Assembly: GCA_028023455.1 (NCBI GenBank)
Contig: JAQFVV010006454.1
Coordinates: 588,001 to 652,000 of the forward strand
DNA from: Epiperipatus broadwayi
Taxonomy: Eukaryota; Onychophora; Udeonychophora; Euonychophora; Peripatidae
Length of the DNA: 64,000 bases
Direction of reading: 5' to 3'
In this document: positions 49,109 to 62,338 of the stretch, piece by piece
Numbering within the stretch: position 1 is the stretch's first letter
Layout of the letters: each line of letters begins with the position of its first letter
Position numbers and translations under genes: made by a program
Notes under the pieces: model-generated
What the model saw: only the letters and a program-made list of their open reading frames with translations
Database searches by the model: none
What the model was told of the DNA's origin: nothing

Positions 49109-52100
49109 ATGTATTTACATAGTATAATAGGATACTTATTATAAATTTTAAATTTTACAAATGTGTTTCCTTGTGTCTATTTTTAATTCCTATGTGAATT
49201 CATTTGTTTTAAATTATTTATTAAAAAAATAATTGATAAAATACTTTTGGATTATTTCCTTTAAATAAAAATAAAATTATTCAAGCAAATTATCAACAAA
49301 TATCAAGAGAATCATAATCATAAATCAAATGTCACTTAATTGGTTTAATTATATTATTTATCTGTATATACCTTTATTTAAATTAATATTTTTTTTTTAA
49401 ATTGGGAGTTCATTATATATATTCAATGCTAATAAATTTTGTATAAAATTATTTAAGATATTTTTAAAATTATTTATTTATTTCCTAGGTATTCTAAGTA
49501 GCTGTCAATTAGTGAGTGTGCAATCTCTATAAATATATACAAATAATTAGATATCACATCTCATGAAAGTTATTCTAAAGATATCCTAACAGTGCTTACA
49601 TCAGAGCAGTTGTTCTAAAAGATCTTAATATCTAAAAAAATGTAGTTTACTTACTTCTAAAACAACCTTTGAAAGGTTTGGATAACTTATTTGCTGATGA
49701 AGTCAAATTTATGTATTGATGACCTAAACATTACAGTGTCTGGCTATAAACCAATAAAGTTGCAAGGGGGTTGATTATTTGACCCTGATCTAAAGTACTG
49801 ACAATATATGTGCTATGGTTCCATCTACATTCAGTAAGTTTAATAGTTATCTTAATAATAGTAAGAATAAAGAAATTTGTAAGAAAATAAAAGATCATTC
49901 TATCTATATAAATAGTAAACATACTAATATTGAAGGAAACCATCAAGAAACTGTTATTTACCCCTAAGCAAATCAAACAAGAATGACATTCCAAGAATTT
50001 TTTGATCATCTTTCAAGTAAAGAACAAGGACCATAGACTATTTTATGTAAGGTTAAAAATCATCTCAATAGAATTCTAACTACATGTACAACATTTTGAA
50101 ATTTTATTGGTCTTCAGAAAATCAAGACAGAAAAAGTTGTTCATGCAAACTTTTTACATTTCAGAATTTTTAGTTGAGTTTTAATAAAAACCAAATAATA
50201 TTTTTGTAAATATATATGTTACTGCTATGTTGTTGTTTTTATTTAGAACTACAAGGAAAATACTGTTTATATCAGATAAATTAATGTACTTTTTAACTTA
50301 AATATTTATATATGTACTCAACAAATAGTGTGTATGTGTGTGAATGAACTAGATAGGTGGTTAATATTTTGTATTTATTTACATCTTTAAAAAAGAGGAT
50401 TATTAAATAATGGAAATAATATTTTAAATATATTTAAATATTTAAATACTGTGTTTCTGAGATAACATGGTTTTAATTCCTTTTTATTGCATTATTAGAA
50501 TTTATATTTATTTTGTACTTAAAGATGGTAGTTTATTTATATCTTTTTGGCATCTAATTATTGGAGCATAATTTCATTTCATTATTTAATACTGAAGCAT
50601 ACATAATTATGTAAAAACAGATAGATGATGAAGTCATTTTTATTTAGTTAAAGGATATGTATCTTAGTGCAGCAGTTGATAGAAAATAACTCTAAATTAA
50701 TTTTGGATGAAACTTAAAGTACATCATTGTGAAAATAACTTGACATGACTGGCTTAATTATAAATATTTGAACACATATCTAAAAAACACATATATCATA
50801 ATAAAGCTGACATAAAATCTAATATATTTAATGGCTAACTAATAGTATTCTTTTGTTTTCTTTTTTTTTTTTTAGATATTCAACATGAATTTATGAACAG
50901 GAGTTATGCTAATATTTATATATTTTCTTTATATAAACATAACAATAAATTACTAATTATAATAATAGTTGAATTATTAAAGATAATTAAATTATTTTTT
51001 CTTCATTCCTATATTTAGTTCTAATATAAATAAAGATGTAAATATGTATTTTATTTTAATTTCATATTTTGTTTTATTTATTTTACACACTTACTATAAT
51101 AGATTTTAGTCACATACCACTCTTATAAAATTGATATTATATTTACCCTTGAGATTAAAGCATATTTAGTCATATAGATATATTTTGAAATTGATAAATT
51201 ACCTCTTTAATTTGAGACTATATAACTTAAAACTTTTGTACTTTATTAACACATATAGATGTATATGCAATTTTGGAGAAACAAAGAGTCTCATTCTTTC
51301 GTGTCTTTCATGCTCAGCAATGTAAAGATTGGTAAAGCTTTTATTTATTTATATTTATATTAAAGATTATAGCCAGCTCTTTACACACACCAATACAGAA
51401 TTTGAAATTTTCATTTATGGTATACATAAATTAAAGGCCTCATTATCACCACCATTTATCATTATTAAATTTGGCACCTCAATTTGGGAGACATATCAAA
51501 TAAGAAGAACAATTTATCATTATAGAATTTGAATGCTCAAATTTGTGGGCTACTATGTGAACATTTAGCATTATAGTATATATAATACAATTATCTTGTT
51601 ATCCACACTTTCTCATACATCTGATACACATGACTACATACATGTGAAAGAAATAAATGATCTCCAGTATACATATTTCATGCTGAACCAGCATGCATCA
51701 GTTGTTTCAGATCATTATCTCCCACACATATTTATAAATAGTTCATATTTTATATTAAGATAGCAAATCTTCAAAGTTTAATTGAACAGGCTTCAATCTA
51801 CTCCACTCTCAAATCTTCAGTCATCCATACAATTGAAAATTTTATGATTGAATGCCAAAATCTTGTTAATGCCATGAGTGTGCTCATGTGTATCGATTTG
51901 ATGAAATAGAGTGGTTAACTGAAGGCATCTTGAAAGTCTGTATATCAAATCCCCTATATTAAATATAAACTCAATGTATATATATATATATATTGTAATC
52001 TTATAGCTCAATAGAACTGATTTAAAATTTTTTCATCTTCTTCTAGGTGACTTAATTACCATAGTTAGCACTTTGTGTATTCTTGATACTTGTCTTTAAG

Positions 52101-52251
52101 TTGACTCAAGTATGAAATTATGTAATTTTCATTTTTTTTTGGTTACTATTTTTTTCTTAGATTGGTTTTGCCCTTTTCCAATCACTGAGTTGTACAAGCT
52201 GTGTTTAACCTACAAAACCAACAGTATATTATAACAAATTTAGTAAGATAT
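49109..52251. other. AT-rich stretch, no gene supported
   Basis: About 49700-50060 is mildly coding-like in short pieces on the plus strand (for example KDHSIYINSKHTNIEGNHQE near 49890), which may be a very old element relic. A (TA)n run sits near 51980. Nothing else recognised. Confidence 0.4.
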
Positions 52252-52252
52252 A

Positions 52253-52301
<49 letters not shown>
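52252..52301. repeat. (TAA)n microsatellite, left border of LINE
   Basis: About 16 perfect TAA units, directly followed by the first base of the LINE 5' region. Confidence 0.95.
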
Positions 52302-52488
52302 TGATAGCACCAGAGGTCGCCTCTAGCTTACCACTCGTTCAGATCGTGCTCCTCAATTTATTAAAATATCATAAAATATACCGATTACAGGTACGAGTTT
52401 TATATCTCTAATAACTATAAAATAGAAAACTAATAGATTAATTAAAAAAGAAGAGAAATACAAAAAGGCAACACAGATTGATTACATA

Positions 52489-53770
52489 ATGGACTTAGAT
52501 GTCCAACATCCAGCCATGATGTCTGTCAGCTCAGACACATTTAAAAGTTCTTATGCACAAGTTGCAAAATTACCATCAACAGTTATAAAAAAAGTGAAAA
52601 TAATACGCGATTGTTTTTCTCAAGGAAAACACAGCTAGCACCTAGATTTCACCATTCTACAGCAGGAGATCTGATGAAACTAGATCTTACCCCAAAAACC
52701 ACTGAAACCTATGTTAACACAATAAAAGAGCCTTGGTCTAATGACAGCCTTAATAAAATATCTGAGGTGTTTAACCAGATGATCCCTAGGGAACTCTTCA
52801 ATTCATTTAAATGTTTTTTTCACTGAATGCTCCATTGTCATAGCAATTACAGATAGAAACTGTTCGCTATATAGATTCCCTAAGGAGCTTCTATTTGAAG
52901 AGATAAATAATAAAAAACTATGGAATTTGATAGTTCATGTGGGAGATCATCCGAATCCGCGTTATCTGGCTATTGAATTTGTAATCGAAGAAAGCAAAGA
53001 ATTGTTCTGACAAGAAATTAAAACTCTGGGGCAATACACATTAGTAGTAGTCAATCCCAACAGAGAAAACTTTATTACTGGTTTAATTAAAAAAAACTTA
53101 CCTAGGTTACTCAGAAACAGATTTCATTAAACTTATGAAACCATTTGGGAAGGTGATAGATTTTCAGCCTTTACAGATTAAAAATACACCCATCCCAATA
53201 TTTAGTAATAATTATAAATTTAAAGTAAAACTGGGAGAGAACATTAATCCCGAAAATATTCCAACACCAGTTGCAGATGAAGAAGCAACATTATTTCTTG
53301 TTATAAATGCTCTAAAACCGCAATGCTTTCATTGCAAAGAATGCAGTCATCTTATTAGTAACTGTCCGGCTTTATATTGTCATAATTGTAATATGAGCAC
53401 ATCCCCCTTACATCAATGCCCAAAAGAAGACTTTCATAGTAATCAAGAAGTGACTGTAGATGAAGATGTGCAATCAACAGACCATAATATTGAGGGAAAA
53501 AATTATATTAACATTAGCAATAGTGGGAAGGTGATTCTACATACTATAGGGTCTGATAGCATTGAAGTTTCCTTTTCTCCTAATCCGGAAATCTCACCCC
53601 CTCTTAATAAAACATCTCTTGAAATAATGAAATTGCTTGCAGTGTTGTCGCCCCTACAAATTCTAGAAACCCTCAAATCACTAGAAAACCAGGTCGGCCA
53701 CCTAAAAAAAAAATCAGGTAATAATCCCAAGAAACTCATGGCTCTAGAATGTGAAAGTAGTGATAATTGA
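52489..53770 (+). pseudogene. LINE ORF1 protein, frameshifted, with CCHC knuckle
   Basis: ORF1 proteins of this group bind the element RNA. The first ATG, at 52489, opens MDLDVQHPAMMSVSSDTFK. A frameshift near 52608 leads to the 52611-52826 frame (LAPRFHHSTAGDLMKLDL). Another near 52815-52830 leads to TDRNCSLYRFPKELLFEE and FVIEESKELF-stop. A further frameshift near 53100 leads to 53135-53770 (211 codons). That last frame contains CFHCKECSHLISNC at residues 66-79, a CX2CX4HX4C zinc knuckle, followed by a CHNC...HQC second, atypical Cys/His cluster. The part before the knuckle could be an RRM-like domain, as in other LINE ORF1 proteins; this is inference. Three or more frame breaks make it inactive. 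Confidence 0.78.
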
Positions 53771-54108
53771 TTCCCCTCCTCCAGTCTCTAGAAAAAAGCT
53801 AACATGACACAAAGTTACAATGCCTCTCTAATTTCCACATACTCATCAGAAAATAGTCCAATGGAAGAGGAAACTGATAGTATTACAAACATAAATAAAG
53901 TTTCACTTGAAAACCCATTCACAGACAGGAAAATGAGATCCAATGATATTTCTCTCAAATCTACAGACAAAAATTGAACAATGCATATTTATTGATCCAT
54001 AAAAATATACTACAGATTCCCTTATTAAAATATTTAACTTTACTTTAGAATAAAACTTTCCTATGCTAGGCTTAGATTCTGATATATACGCGCACACACA
54101 TACAAATA
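53771..54108 (+). other. ORF1-ORF2 spacer
   Basis: Contains leftover in-frame pieces after the ORF1 stop and a short (CA)n run at about 54090-54102 just before the ORF2 start. No separate gene. Confidence 0.5.
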
Positions 54109-57100
54109 ATGGATATTAAAATAGGAGTTTTTAATGTTAGAGGGTTAAACTCCCCACAAAAAATTGACCTCCTCGCTAAATGGTACGACATTGTTAAACC
54201 ACAGATAATGAGCATTATTGAAACAAAAATCTACAGTAGCTCACTAATCAACCCTACAGACAAGCTAAATTCCAAGGGCGTTACAGCCTTCTCAAACACA
54301 TGTAACACTCCATCAGTGGGTACAGGCATTATCATTGATAAAGCCTGCCCATTTAGTTCTTTCAAAATCCTACATATAGATGCACACTTGCTGATAATTA
54401 CATTCACTCATAAAGCCATTACCTTAAACATAGGAATTGTTTATATCCCCCCAGGTCCCACTATTATAAATAGAATTATACAAACACTTAACTCTAGGTT
54501 CATAAATGCTATGTATCTGATGATTATTTTAGGAGATTTCAACATGACATATCAGACCTTCACCGGCAAATGGTTACATCAGCTGTCCTTTCCGATGATG
54601 AGTGGAAGAGGCTTTCTGCCGGAGAAGACCGTGTCATTTAACAATGGTAGACATTCATCACTTATAGATCTGGTTTTTTATTCACCATCATTACATAACA
54701 TGATATGCATTCAATTAAAGAATTCCCCCCTCTCTGATCATGCAGCTGTTTTAGTGTCACTGGAAATTAATTTTGATAATAGAATAACAATTAATACAGG
54801 AAGAACCATCAGAGTTCTACTACCATCAAGCACACCAGAATATCTTTTTTCAGAAGTATACATATAGCTACACAAGTTGAAGAATATTACAATGGATCCA
54901 GTCCAAGCATGGTGTGCTTTTACTAACCTGCTTTCATTTAATATTGATCATCTTACCAGGACAACAACATCCCCAACAAAACTGCTAAAGCTTATGGATG
55001 ATACCTATAAAAAAATTATTGGCACTTCTCAATCAAATCTTGATCATCTCTGTCTGATGGCTTTAAAGGAGACATATCAAGAGTTACCAAACCAGCTTAA
55101 AGAATATATCTCCATTAAAAAAAAGTTATATTTAAATAAGCCACACATGTATACCAGAAACTTCATTAGATGGGTGCTAGACCACCCCTCCCAGGTGCGA
55201 GTCCCAGCAACTATTAAAGTTCAAACTGAAATTGTCTATGGAGATTTTATGTTGGAGTGGCTTTACATATTGTATAGAGAAAAATTCCAGAGGGTATCCT
55301 TTCCAAGTCTAATGGCCTTTTCACAAGATAGATCAGAAAATGAATTTAAAATTTCTTTAAAAGATTTCATTAAAAAAATAGAAGTGATGCCAGATTCATG
55401 TCATCCTGGCATAGATGGAATTCCCAAGTTTGTATACAAACATATTGATAAAATCGCTGCACAATATATGTTTAACCTAGTCTCCTACCTCACTAAAGGC
55501 ATCTATAAAATACAGGGCTTAAATCAAATTATGCTTGTGCCATTTATGAAAAAGAAACAATTAATCTCAAACACCACTAACCTACGTCCAATTTCAATGT
55601 GCTCCCTTGGCATAAAGATAATAGAATCAGTGATAAAAAATAAAAAAGAGCCATTCATTTTGCCAAACCTATCAAAAATGCAATTTGCCAAAAAAGAATC
55701 ATCAACAGGATAGGCAGCCTTTCTATTCAAGTCAACTATAGAAACTGTTAGAGATAATAAAAAATACAGTCCAGTTGTTATTCAACTAGATACTGAAGCC
55801 ACTTTTGACATGATTTCCATCAGTACTCTTCTTAAAACTCTGCAAAAATACTCAGTTCTGAACAGATATCTAAACTTGCTTGCTAACTTGCTTTTAAACC
55901 ATGAGATTTATGTTTCCCTAAATGGGAAAACTTCACCACCAATAGTGCCACATCAGTTCATTCCTCAGGGCTCACCTCTCAGTGCCTTACTGTTCACTGC
56001 CTATATCAACCTTCTTATAAAAATAATAGAAAATGAATTTTCAGGAATCTACGTACCCACCATCAATGACAACATCTCATGTATCGCATATATGGATGAT
56101 GTAGCAATATTTCTATCATCTCAAAAACAAATTCCCAAACTTCTTAAGATACTTAATAATTTTACAAGGGAATACAAGCTAACATTCAATATGGAGAAAT
56201 CATGTGCATGGCAGATCTTCACCGGTAATAGCATTAATAAAGTTTTCGAAGGTAGACCAAGTGCATTTCTTGGGTTCAACTTTTATTTATGACATTCACC
56301 TATGAGATCGCTCATAGAGAAAAATTTGATAGAGAAAGTGGAAAAGACTGTCAATTCACTCTCCAAAGCCTACCTCTATATATACAAAAATGGCCTTGTT
56401 TAACATGCTAGTGATTGTAAAATCTCTTATTTTACTCCAACAATCATTTATACCAAGGCATTTACAAATAAGACAGGCTCCTTATGCAGGAAATTATTCT
56501 GGGGAAAAAAGATTATTTCAATATCAATAAAATGCCTAAGAAAACCCCTTTCACAAAATGGCCTTGGCCTTCACTCAATACATGTCTTCAGGATACAAAA
56601 AACATTGAACATAATATATACATGTGCACAAAAATTCCCTTATTTAGAAATTGCTGCCAAGATTACCCCTACAGATAGACCACCTCCTCTCCAAGGATAT
56701 CTGAACACACTACTTACACCATTATTAACAATTCACACTCTTAACTTTAAACCACCACAAGCCAAATATAAATATTGGGAAGTTTATCAACTTCTACATC
56801 CAAATCAAGATGATGTACAAACTCCACTTCATATTAATAATGAACAATTATGTCGCAAATTCAAACTATGGTCACTTGAACCAAAATATTTTGACTTTCT
56901 CCTAAAGATAAATCTAGACTCGCTACCTACACAACACTTTTTGAAATATCAAAGAGACTATAAAGATATAGATGATATATGTAATCTTTGCCATAGGAAC
57001 TCGGAGACACAAAACCACCTTTTTTCTCATGCTCAAGTCTAGAAAACATTTGTGAAATTATTAGCACTTCACTCAAGGATAAAAAAATCAATATGAAAAC

Positions 57101-57332
57101 CCTTTTTGACTCTTTTAAAAGGGGTATCTTTGCTGAAATAAGAATCTGCACATTTTTACTCTATGCATTATGGTGTACAAGGTGTAATTTCATATACAAT
57201 TATAATCCCAGAAGACATCCAAACACGTTCAGAAATAAGCTGCAAGCCATACGTGAAAAAGACATGAAGATTACAGATCAATCTAAGTACATTGACACCT
57301 GGAATATACAAGAACTTATATATAAGCACTAA
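54109..57332 (+). pseudogene. LINE ORF2: APE endonuclease, reverse transcriptase, C-terminal motif
   Basis: Endonuclease, residues 1-252 from 54109: N9 in VFNVRGLN, E38 in IIETK, Y112 in VYIPPG, GDFN at 142-145, SLIDLVF at about 184-190, SDH at 209-211. All key APE residues are present. The frame then meets a TAG (54865-54867) but continues in the same frame through 55710, with an N-terminal RT part (GIDGIPKFVYKH, LRPISMCSLG). A second TAG (55711-55713) follows, and the frame continues again: QLDTEATFD (the catalytic block; DxEKAFD expected), QGSPLSALLFTAYINLL and AYMDDVAIF (56083-56109). A TGA at 56290 and frameshifts near 56400 and 56600 lead to 56605-57042, ending CNLCHRNSETQNHLFSHA, a zinc-like CxxC...H tail, and then 57093-57332. 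Inactive, but all domains are in order. Confidence 0.88.
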
Positions 57333-57639
57333 CAAAAAAAACTATATCTAACATGGATCCTTGTGCCAGTTCTAAAGCCAACTGACACAAACTAGATGCA
57401 TTCCTGCTTTAATTTAATTGAAGTATATCTAATTGAATATTATCATATGATTGAGTGATCATCATTGATTTTGTTGAACCTTTTTTTTCTTAGAGACTTC
57501 TAGTTTGATAACGCATACAGTTACTGGTCAAATCATTGTACATATGCAGTTTTGTGAAACTAATTTATATGTAAGAACTATGTGTCAAATGTAACTTGTA
57601 TAACCTTTTAGAATACTAATAAAGTTTAGCCTTTGAAAC

Positions 57640-57660
57640 ATAATAATAATTATTATTATT
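57640..57660. repeat. (TAA)n/(TTA)n right border of LINE
   Basis: ATAATAATAATTATTATTAT directly follows the LINE 3' end. It is shorter and inverted in part, compared with the left border. Confidence 0.85.
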
Positions 57661-58689
57661 TGTTTTTCTCTTTAACTAATCTTAAAGATTAACTTTGATT
57701 TGATTAAAATGATTTATTTAATTTGTCTTGAATTTGTTAATAGAATGCAATAAACACATTTTTTTCTTCTTTTATTTTTAACAGAAATATGTAAATGAGG
57801 AGAAATGTAACTGGATAAGAGGGAAAGATAATATTCAGAAATTTTTTTTAACTAGAATAGAGACAATAAGAATGTGAAAAAATTTCTACTATTAAAAATG
57901 TAACAAATATGAAAACTATTTTTTAAAATTAAGAATAAAGAAATAAATTAAATTAAGATTTTTTTTATATAATTCAACTTTATTTTGTGTTAATAATAAT
58001 ATGAGTAGCTAAAATTGAAATATACTGATAGTACCAACTGTGAATCTACCTGGAAATATTTTTATTTTTTATGAACTATATTAACCTTGAATCTAATATC
58101 TTATTTTTTATGATTTTAAATTATATAATTATACCATATATGTGTAGAGTGGAATGCTATAATAAATTTTTTTCTGTTTTGTGTGCCAATATCTGAACAA
58201 TAACGATTTAATTATATCCCACTTTAACCTTATATTATGGATAATATTCCCACTATGTGAGTCATCACCTTATTGTTAAAATAATAATATAGTTATTGAA
58301 ACAAAAATAACAACTAACCAGACAGTCATTTTATAACTGTTATAGCCATCATGGGATAATGTTTTGCTTGGACATTCATCTCTAATCTTTGACACTGACT
58401 AAATAAATTAAAAACAACAAAAGATTTTAACTCTGGAGTAATGCCTAAAATAGCAGTAAGTGAGGTAGGTTTATTAACACTTGAGGAATACTCTACTTAT
58501 AAATAATGAGATTAGTTAATATAAAAGGATGTTCTATATTTGTGTGATCGTGTATTAAAAAAAGAAAGATCAGTCTTAAACATTCATATGGAGATTATTT
58601 AAGTAGACTCAATATATTTTAACATGTGACAGCATTATGCATATCCTATTTTAAATATCCCATATATTCAGAGAGTCTATGTGGGCAGC
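57661..58689. other. AT-rich stretch, no gene seen
   Basis: Nothing recognisable. Confidence 0.5.
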
Positions 58690-58773
58690 AATTAATTATG
58701 CAATATTCATTATGGGTAAAAATGAAAAGAAATTAATTATGCAATATTCATTATGGATAAAAATGAAAAGAAA
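58690..58773. repeat. Tandem duplication, 41-bp unit
   Basis: AATTAATTATGCAATATTCA, followed by TTATGGGTAAAAATGAAAAG, occurs twice in tandem with one substitution. Confidence 0.92.
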
Positions 58774-59488
58774 TACAATCAAACCCATAAAATTATGTAT
58801 GTTGTAATTGAAAAACTATTCAATTTATATGTTGTACATTAAGTTATAAGAAAATGTGTTATTGATTTTATTGGTGAATATTTTAATATACTTGAAATAT
58901 TATGTATTTTAATTTAGTGTATTTATTTAAATGCGCATTTTTTTTGATTTCTATTGTTGTATTATCTAATATGTGTATGAAGTCTTATGGTATACATTAT
59001 ATTGTGCCTAAAAAAATTATTTATCAAGGTAAATAAATTGGATTGAACATATGGTAAAGGGATTGAAAAGAATCAATTATTCAGGAACGGTGCTGTGTAA
59101 AGGTTTAATGATTATTTAATAAATCTATAATGTAAAACAACACCATATGGCTTAGTCCTGTATATTTTTCCAGGGTTTTTGTGTCCATGCTCATATTATA
59201 TCAACTATGTATCATTATTCTGCCCATGTTGAGACAGAATCAGCTGTTATCTCAGTTACTTCACACACTAAAGTACTTATTTCATTTTATGTCTTAATTC
59301 ATGCTCACAAGACTGGATAAGTCTCCTAGTTTAGAAGTTCTATAAATGATAATTTTATGACTCTCTTACTTAGGAAGTAAAGGTCTGCACTATTTTATAA
59401 TGTTATATGGTATTATTCTGTGCTGGTGGTTCAATCCTCAGAATGATATCTTACTATTTTATTATATTTTTTATATTTGTTTCTGTGC
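58774..59488. other. AT-rich stretch, no gene seen
   Basis: GTAAATAAATTGGATTGAAC near 59030 resembles the 3' tail of some LINEs, but nothing upstream supports this. Confidence 0.4.
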
Positions 59489-60794
59489 TGTAGCAAAACA
59501 TTTTGTTACGCTCTTAAATTTTATGAGATTAACGGTGGCCATTCGAGCGTGCCACTAAACATTTCTGCCTAGACTGTATTATAAAATATTTTTTTATAAT
59601 AACGGTTAATTTATTTACGAACGACAATCACCAATTGCAAACCTTAAAATTATTTTCTTTTTAACGGACCAAAAGAATACAAAATGAAAGATAAAAATTA
59701 ATTATAATAACTAAAAAAAAACAGATCGATGCTTAAATATTGTTGAAATATTTATTAACCTTTATCCTATTTGTTGGTTATTCCCTTCCCTCGCATTTGT
59801 CAAATCAAAACCCTCACGATCATTTTTCTTTCTAACCAAGATTTAGCATGTATCATTCTTGAATGATCATGCACCATCACTTTACCAATTATACAATATT
59901 TCATTAAATATCATAGTATATACATATGAGTGAACTCAAGGGTGACTTACTATAAGAGTGTGTTTGTTAAAAATAAATGCACTCAAACCTCCTCTTTCTA
60001 AGGCTAAATCTTTTACTTGTCCTTAGATCGAGTATACAATTTTTCTTATCCCTATCTCTGCATTATAAGAACAACAATCATAGAAACTAAAGGTAAGTTT
60101 AATTAATAGGCTGTAACAAAAAAAAATTAAATAATAAAAAAAACAATATAATGTGGGTTAATTTAAATTAGTATGTACATGTACTTAAAGACTATATCCC
60201 TCCCTTTCTATTGCTGAAACTTTGAGATATTTTAAGTGAAGGCTTTTCTTTCTTTTTTCTTTTTTAAATCTATTTTGCAAATGTCTCTTGAAATTACAAC
60301 AAAAAAAGTCTATTTACCCTGATCAATCAGTGTAGATCCTGTGTGGGTGGAAAATTTCACTCTATATTCTTCGTGGTTTGTCCGTATTTTCTTCCAGTCC
60401 TTTCTCCTCAGCTAGCTCTCTATGTCCGACATTTACAAGGCAGTTCCAGGTGGCAATAGCAAGAGGTTCCCAAAAGGGAAAGTTCTGTTAGCTCTAGCCA
60501 TTCAACATTTTTTCCTTGCACTTTTTAGGTCTTTACTATTCAACAGTCTTAGCTGAATTAAAACTTATAGATTAGATTTTGACTTCAGCAGAAATCTAAT
60601 TAATTTTTGAACAAAAGGAAAGTCTGTAATTATATATTTTTTCTTCCAAAGTCTCAGTTCACACCTTTAATATTCTTTTTTTTATTTCATATTTTATTGC
60701 AAAATTCCAAAGAAACATTCCAATTGATCAGCATAATAGATAGCATAAAAATACCTTCACTGTCAAAGTCCCAACAATAGAACTAATTGCTTTC
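59489..60794 (-). repeat. LTR copy (3' LTR on the element strand)
   Basis: Starts TGTAGCAAAACATTTTGTTA and ends AACTAATTGCTTTC. It has an extra 46-bp segment (about 60544-60590), absent from the other copy, containing CTTAGCTGAATTAAAAC. Confidence 0.85.
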
Positions 60795-61139
60795 TCTTAC
60801 TTTTTATCTTTAAGAATTTTTTTAAAGACTAAACAAAAGACAAACTTTTATCAATAAGCAAGATCTCAATCTAATTTATTTTAACTTCTTAAATACCCAT
60901 TTTAAAACTAAGTGTTAATATTTTTTTTTTTAAATTATGTATTATAAAACGATATTTATATTTTAACAAAATATATATGTGCGTGTTTATTTATTTCTAA
61001 TAAAATAAATTTATTACAATGTATATATTTGATTTTTACAAAAAAAGTGTGTATATATATGTATGATTATGAGCTGGCAGAAAAATACCAGCACCTTGCA
61101 CCCTTTCCCAACAAACAAAAAAAAACTTAAAAAAAAAAC
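60795..61139 (-). other. 3' untranslated interior of the LTR element
   Basis: AT-rich, with A-runs and T-runs and no frame. On the element strand an AAAGATAAAAAGTAAGA purine-rich stretch lies directly before the LTR and could be the polypurine tract. Pol genes are absent here. Confidence 0.55.
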
Positions 61140-62156
61140 TCAATCATGCTGTGGAGTCTTTTCCCATTCTTTCTTAGGACTATATTTACTCTTCCCTGTG
61201 GGTTCATTACAATTTCCCCACCTAACTTTAGAATCTTCCCCTTCTTCTAGCTCACTATACTCCATATCACCTAATATCTCTAGTGCTTCCTCTATTGAAA
61301 AACGTTGGTTCTCAGCCAACCTATGCTGAACCCCCATCAGAAGATAATATCTTATAGTCCTTACAATCTGGAATTGATCCATCGGGTAAGCCTCCAGTGC
61401 TCTAAGTTTTGCTGCCTCTCATTGAAAAAACTGGCCATAGGTTTCATTTCTATCCACTCTATATTTTTCCTGTGATGTTTTTATATGTATAGCCTCTTGT
61501 TTTTCCACACTCCAGAAAACTCTCAGAATCATCATTATGTATTCTTGGAATGTTTGAGGACTATAGTTCACTGCCTTCCACCATTCTTGAGCAGGACCAC
61601 TTAAATGGCTAGTCGCAATAATGACCTTCTCCTTTTCATTTGACTTATGGTAATAAAAAAAATCATTTAAGCTATCCGAATAGTTGAATGGGTTTTCTTC
61701 CCCATCGCCTTTAAATACTCTTATTTGGATAAATTTTGCTAATGCTGGCCTTTCAGATTTAGCTTCTTCCTCTACTTCATTAGGTGTTCTTTCCATTATA
61801 CTTTGATTCTAATCTCTTACTTTTCTTTTTGGAGGCGATTCTATTTCCCCTATGGTCTGTTCTTTCCTTTGACTTTCTATCTTTTCTTCTGTAACCTTAT
61901 TACCTTTGTAACCTGCACTTACTATATCCCCTTCATCTTTTTTTTCACCATTTCTCTTTTCTTCTTTCTTTTTTAATTCATTTACATCTTTTCTGAGGTC
62001 TTGGATCATTACTTTCATTTCCTTAATTTCTTCCCTATCTTTGATTACTATTTCCTTTAGCTCAGCGATAGCTTTTAGTATTTTTTCAAACTGTTAATGC
62101 TCGAGGTTTTTAAATGTCACCACTGGGCTTTCTATGGTACTTTCATCTTCACTCAT
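61140..62156 (-). pseudogene. Gag-like protein, one frame with three internal stops
   Basis: Gag proteins package retroelement RNA. From the ATG at 62156 one minus-strand frame of about 339 codons runs to 61140, interrupted by TAA (about 62095), TAG (about 61810) and TGA (about 61400). Order: an acidic N-terminus (MSEDESTIES), a Lys/Glu-rich coiled-coil-like region (62090-61950), and then at 61796-61419 a core with RVFKGDGEENPFNYSDSLND, ATSHLSGPAQEWWKAV and FQEYIMMILRVFW. This is the pattern of the Retrotrans_gag family (PF03732): a small glycine-rich entry, L-x-G-x-A-x-x-WW, and a later F/W block. The C-terminal part (61382-61140) is acidic and has no zinc knuckle. Three stops mean it is dead. 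Confidence 0.8.
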
Positions 62157-62338
62157 TCTATTTCTTTTTTTTTATTTCAAACTCAAAACTCTCTCCCCCA
62201 TTGGGACACTAACTCCTCGCCCTAACCACCTGAACCTGCCTTACTACACTTTTACCCTAATCTCAAGCTGTTTATTTAGTTAACGAGCCCTACATGTTGA
62301 GATGCCACTTTCTTTCATTTTACCCACTCCTACCCTCT
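62157..62338 (-). other. 5' leader of the LTR element
   Basis: Lies between the 5' LTR and the gag start on the element strand. It is richer in G+C, with GAGGGTAGGAGTGGG next to the LTR. No primer-binding site with a clear tRNA match was recognised. Confidence 0.5.

Larger units (their letters stand above)
52302..57639 (+). mobile_element. Tx1/L1-like two-ORF LINE, near full length, inactive
   Basis: A plus-strand non-LTR retrotransposon of about 5.3 kb: 5' UTR (52302-52488, starting ATAGCACCAGAGGTCGCC), ORF1 with a zinc knuckle (52489-53770), intergenic spacer (53771-54108), ORF2 with APE endonuclease, RT and a C-terminal Cys/His-like motif (54109-57332), and a 3' UTR ending TTTAGCCTTTGAAACA. 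Outside the ends lie (TAA)n on the left and a (TAA)n/(TTA)n stretch on the right (57640-57660). The two-ORF plan with APE and zinc knuckle fits the L1/Tx1 group; which clade needs a phylogeny. The unit is G+C-richer than its surroundings, as expected for a relatively recent insert. Confidence 0.9.

Noticed and set aside
59015-59040. LINE-like 3' tail (AAATAAATTGGATTGAAC)
   Set aside because: Only about 20 bases resemble a tail and no coding or structural part of a LINE lies upstream.
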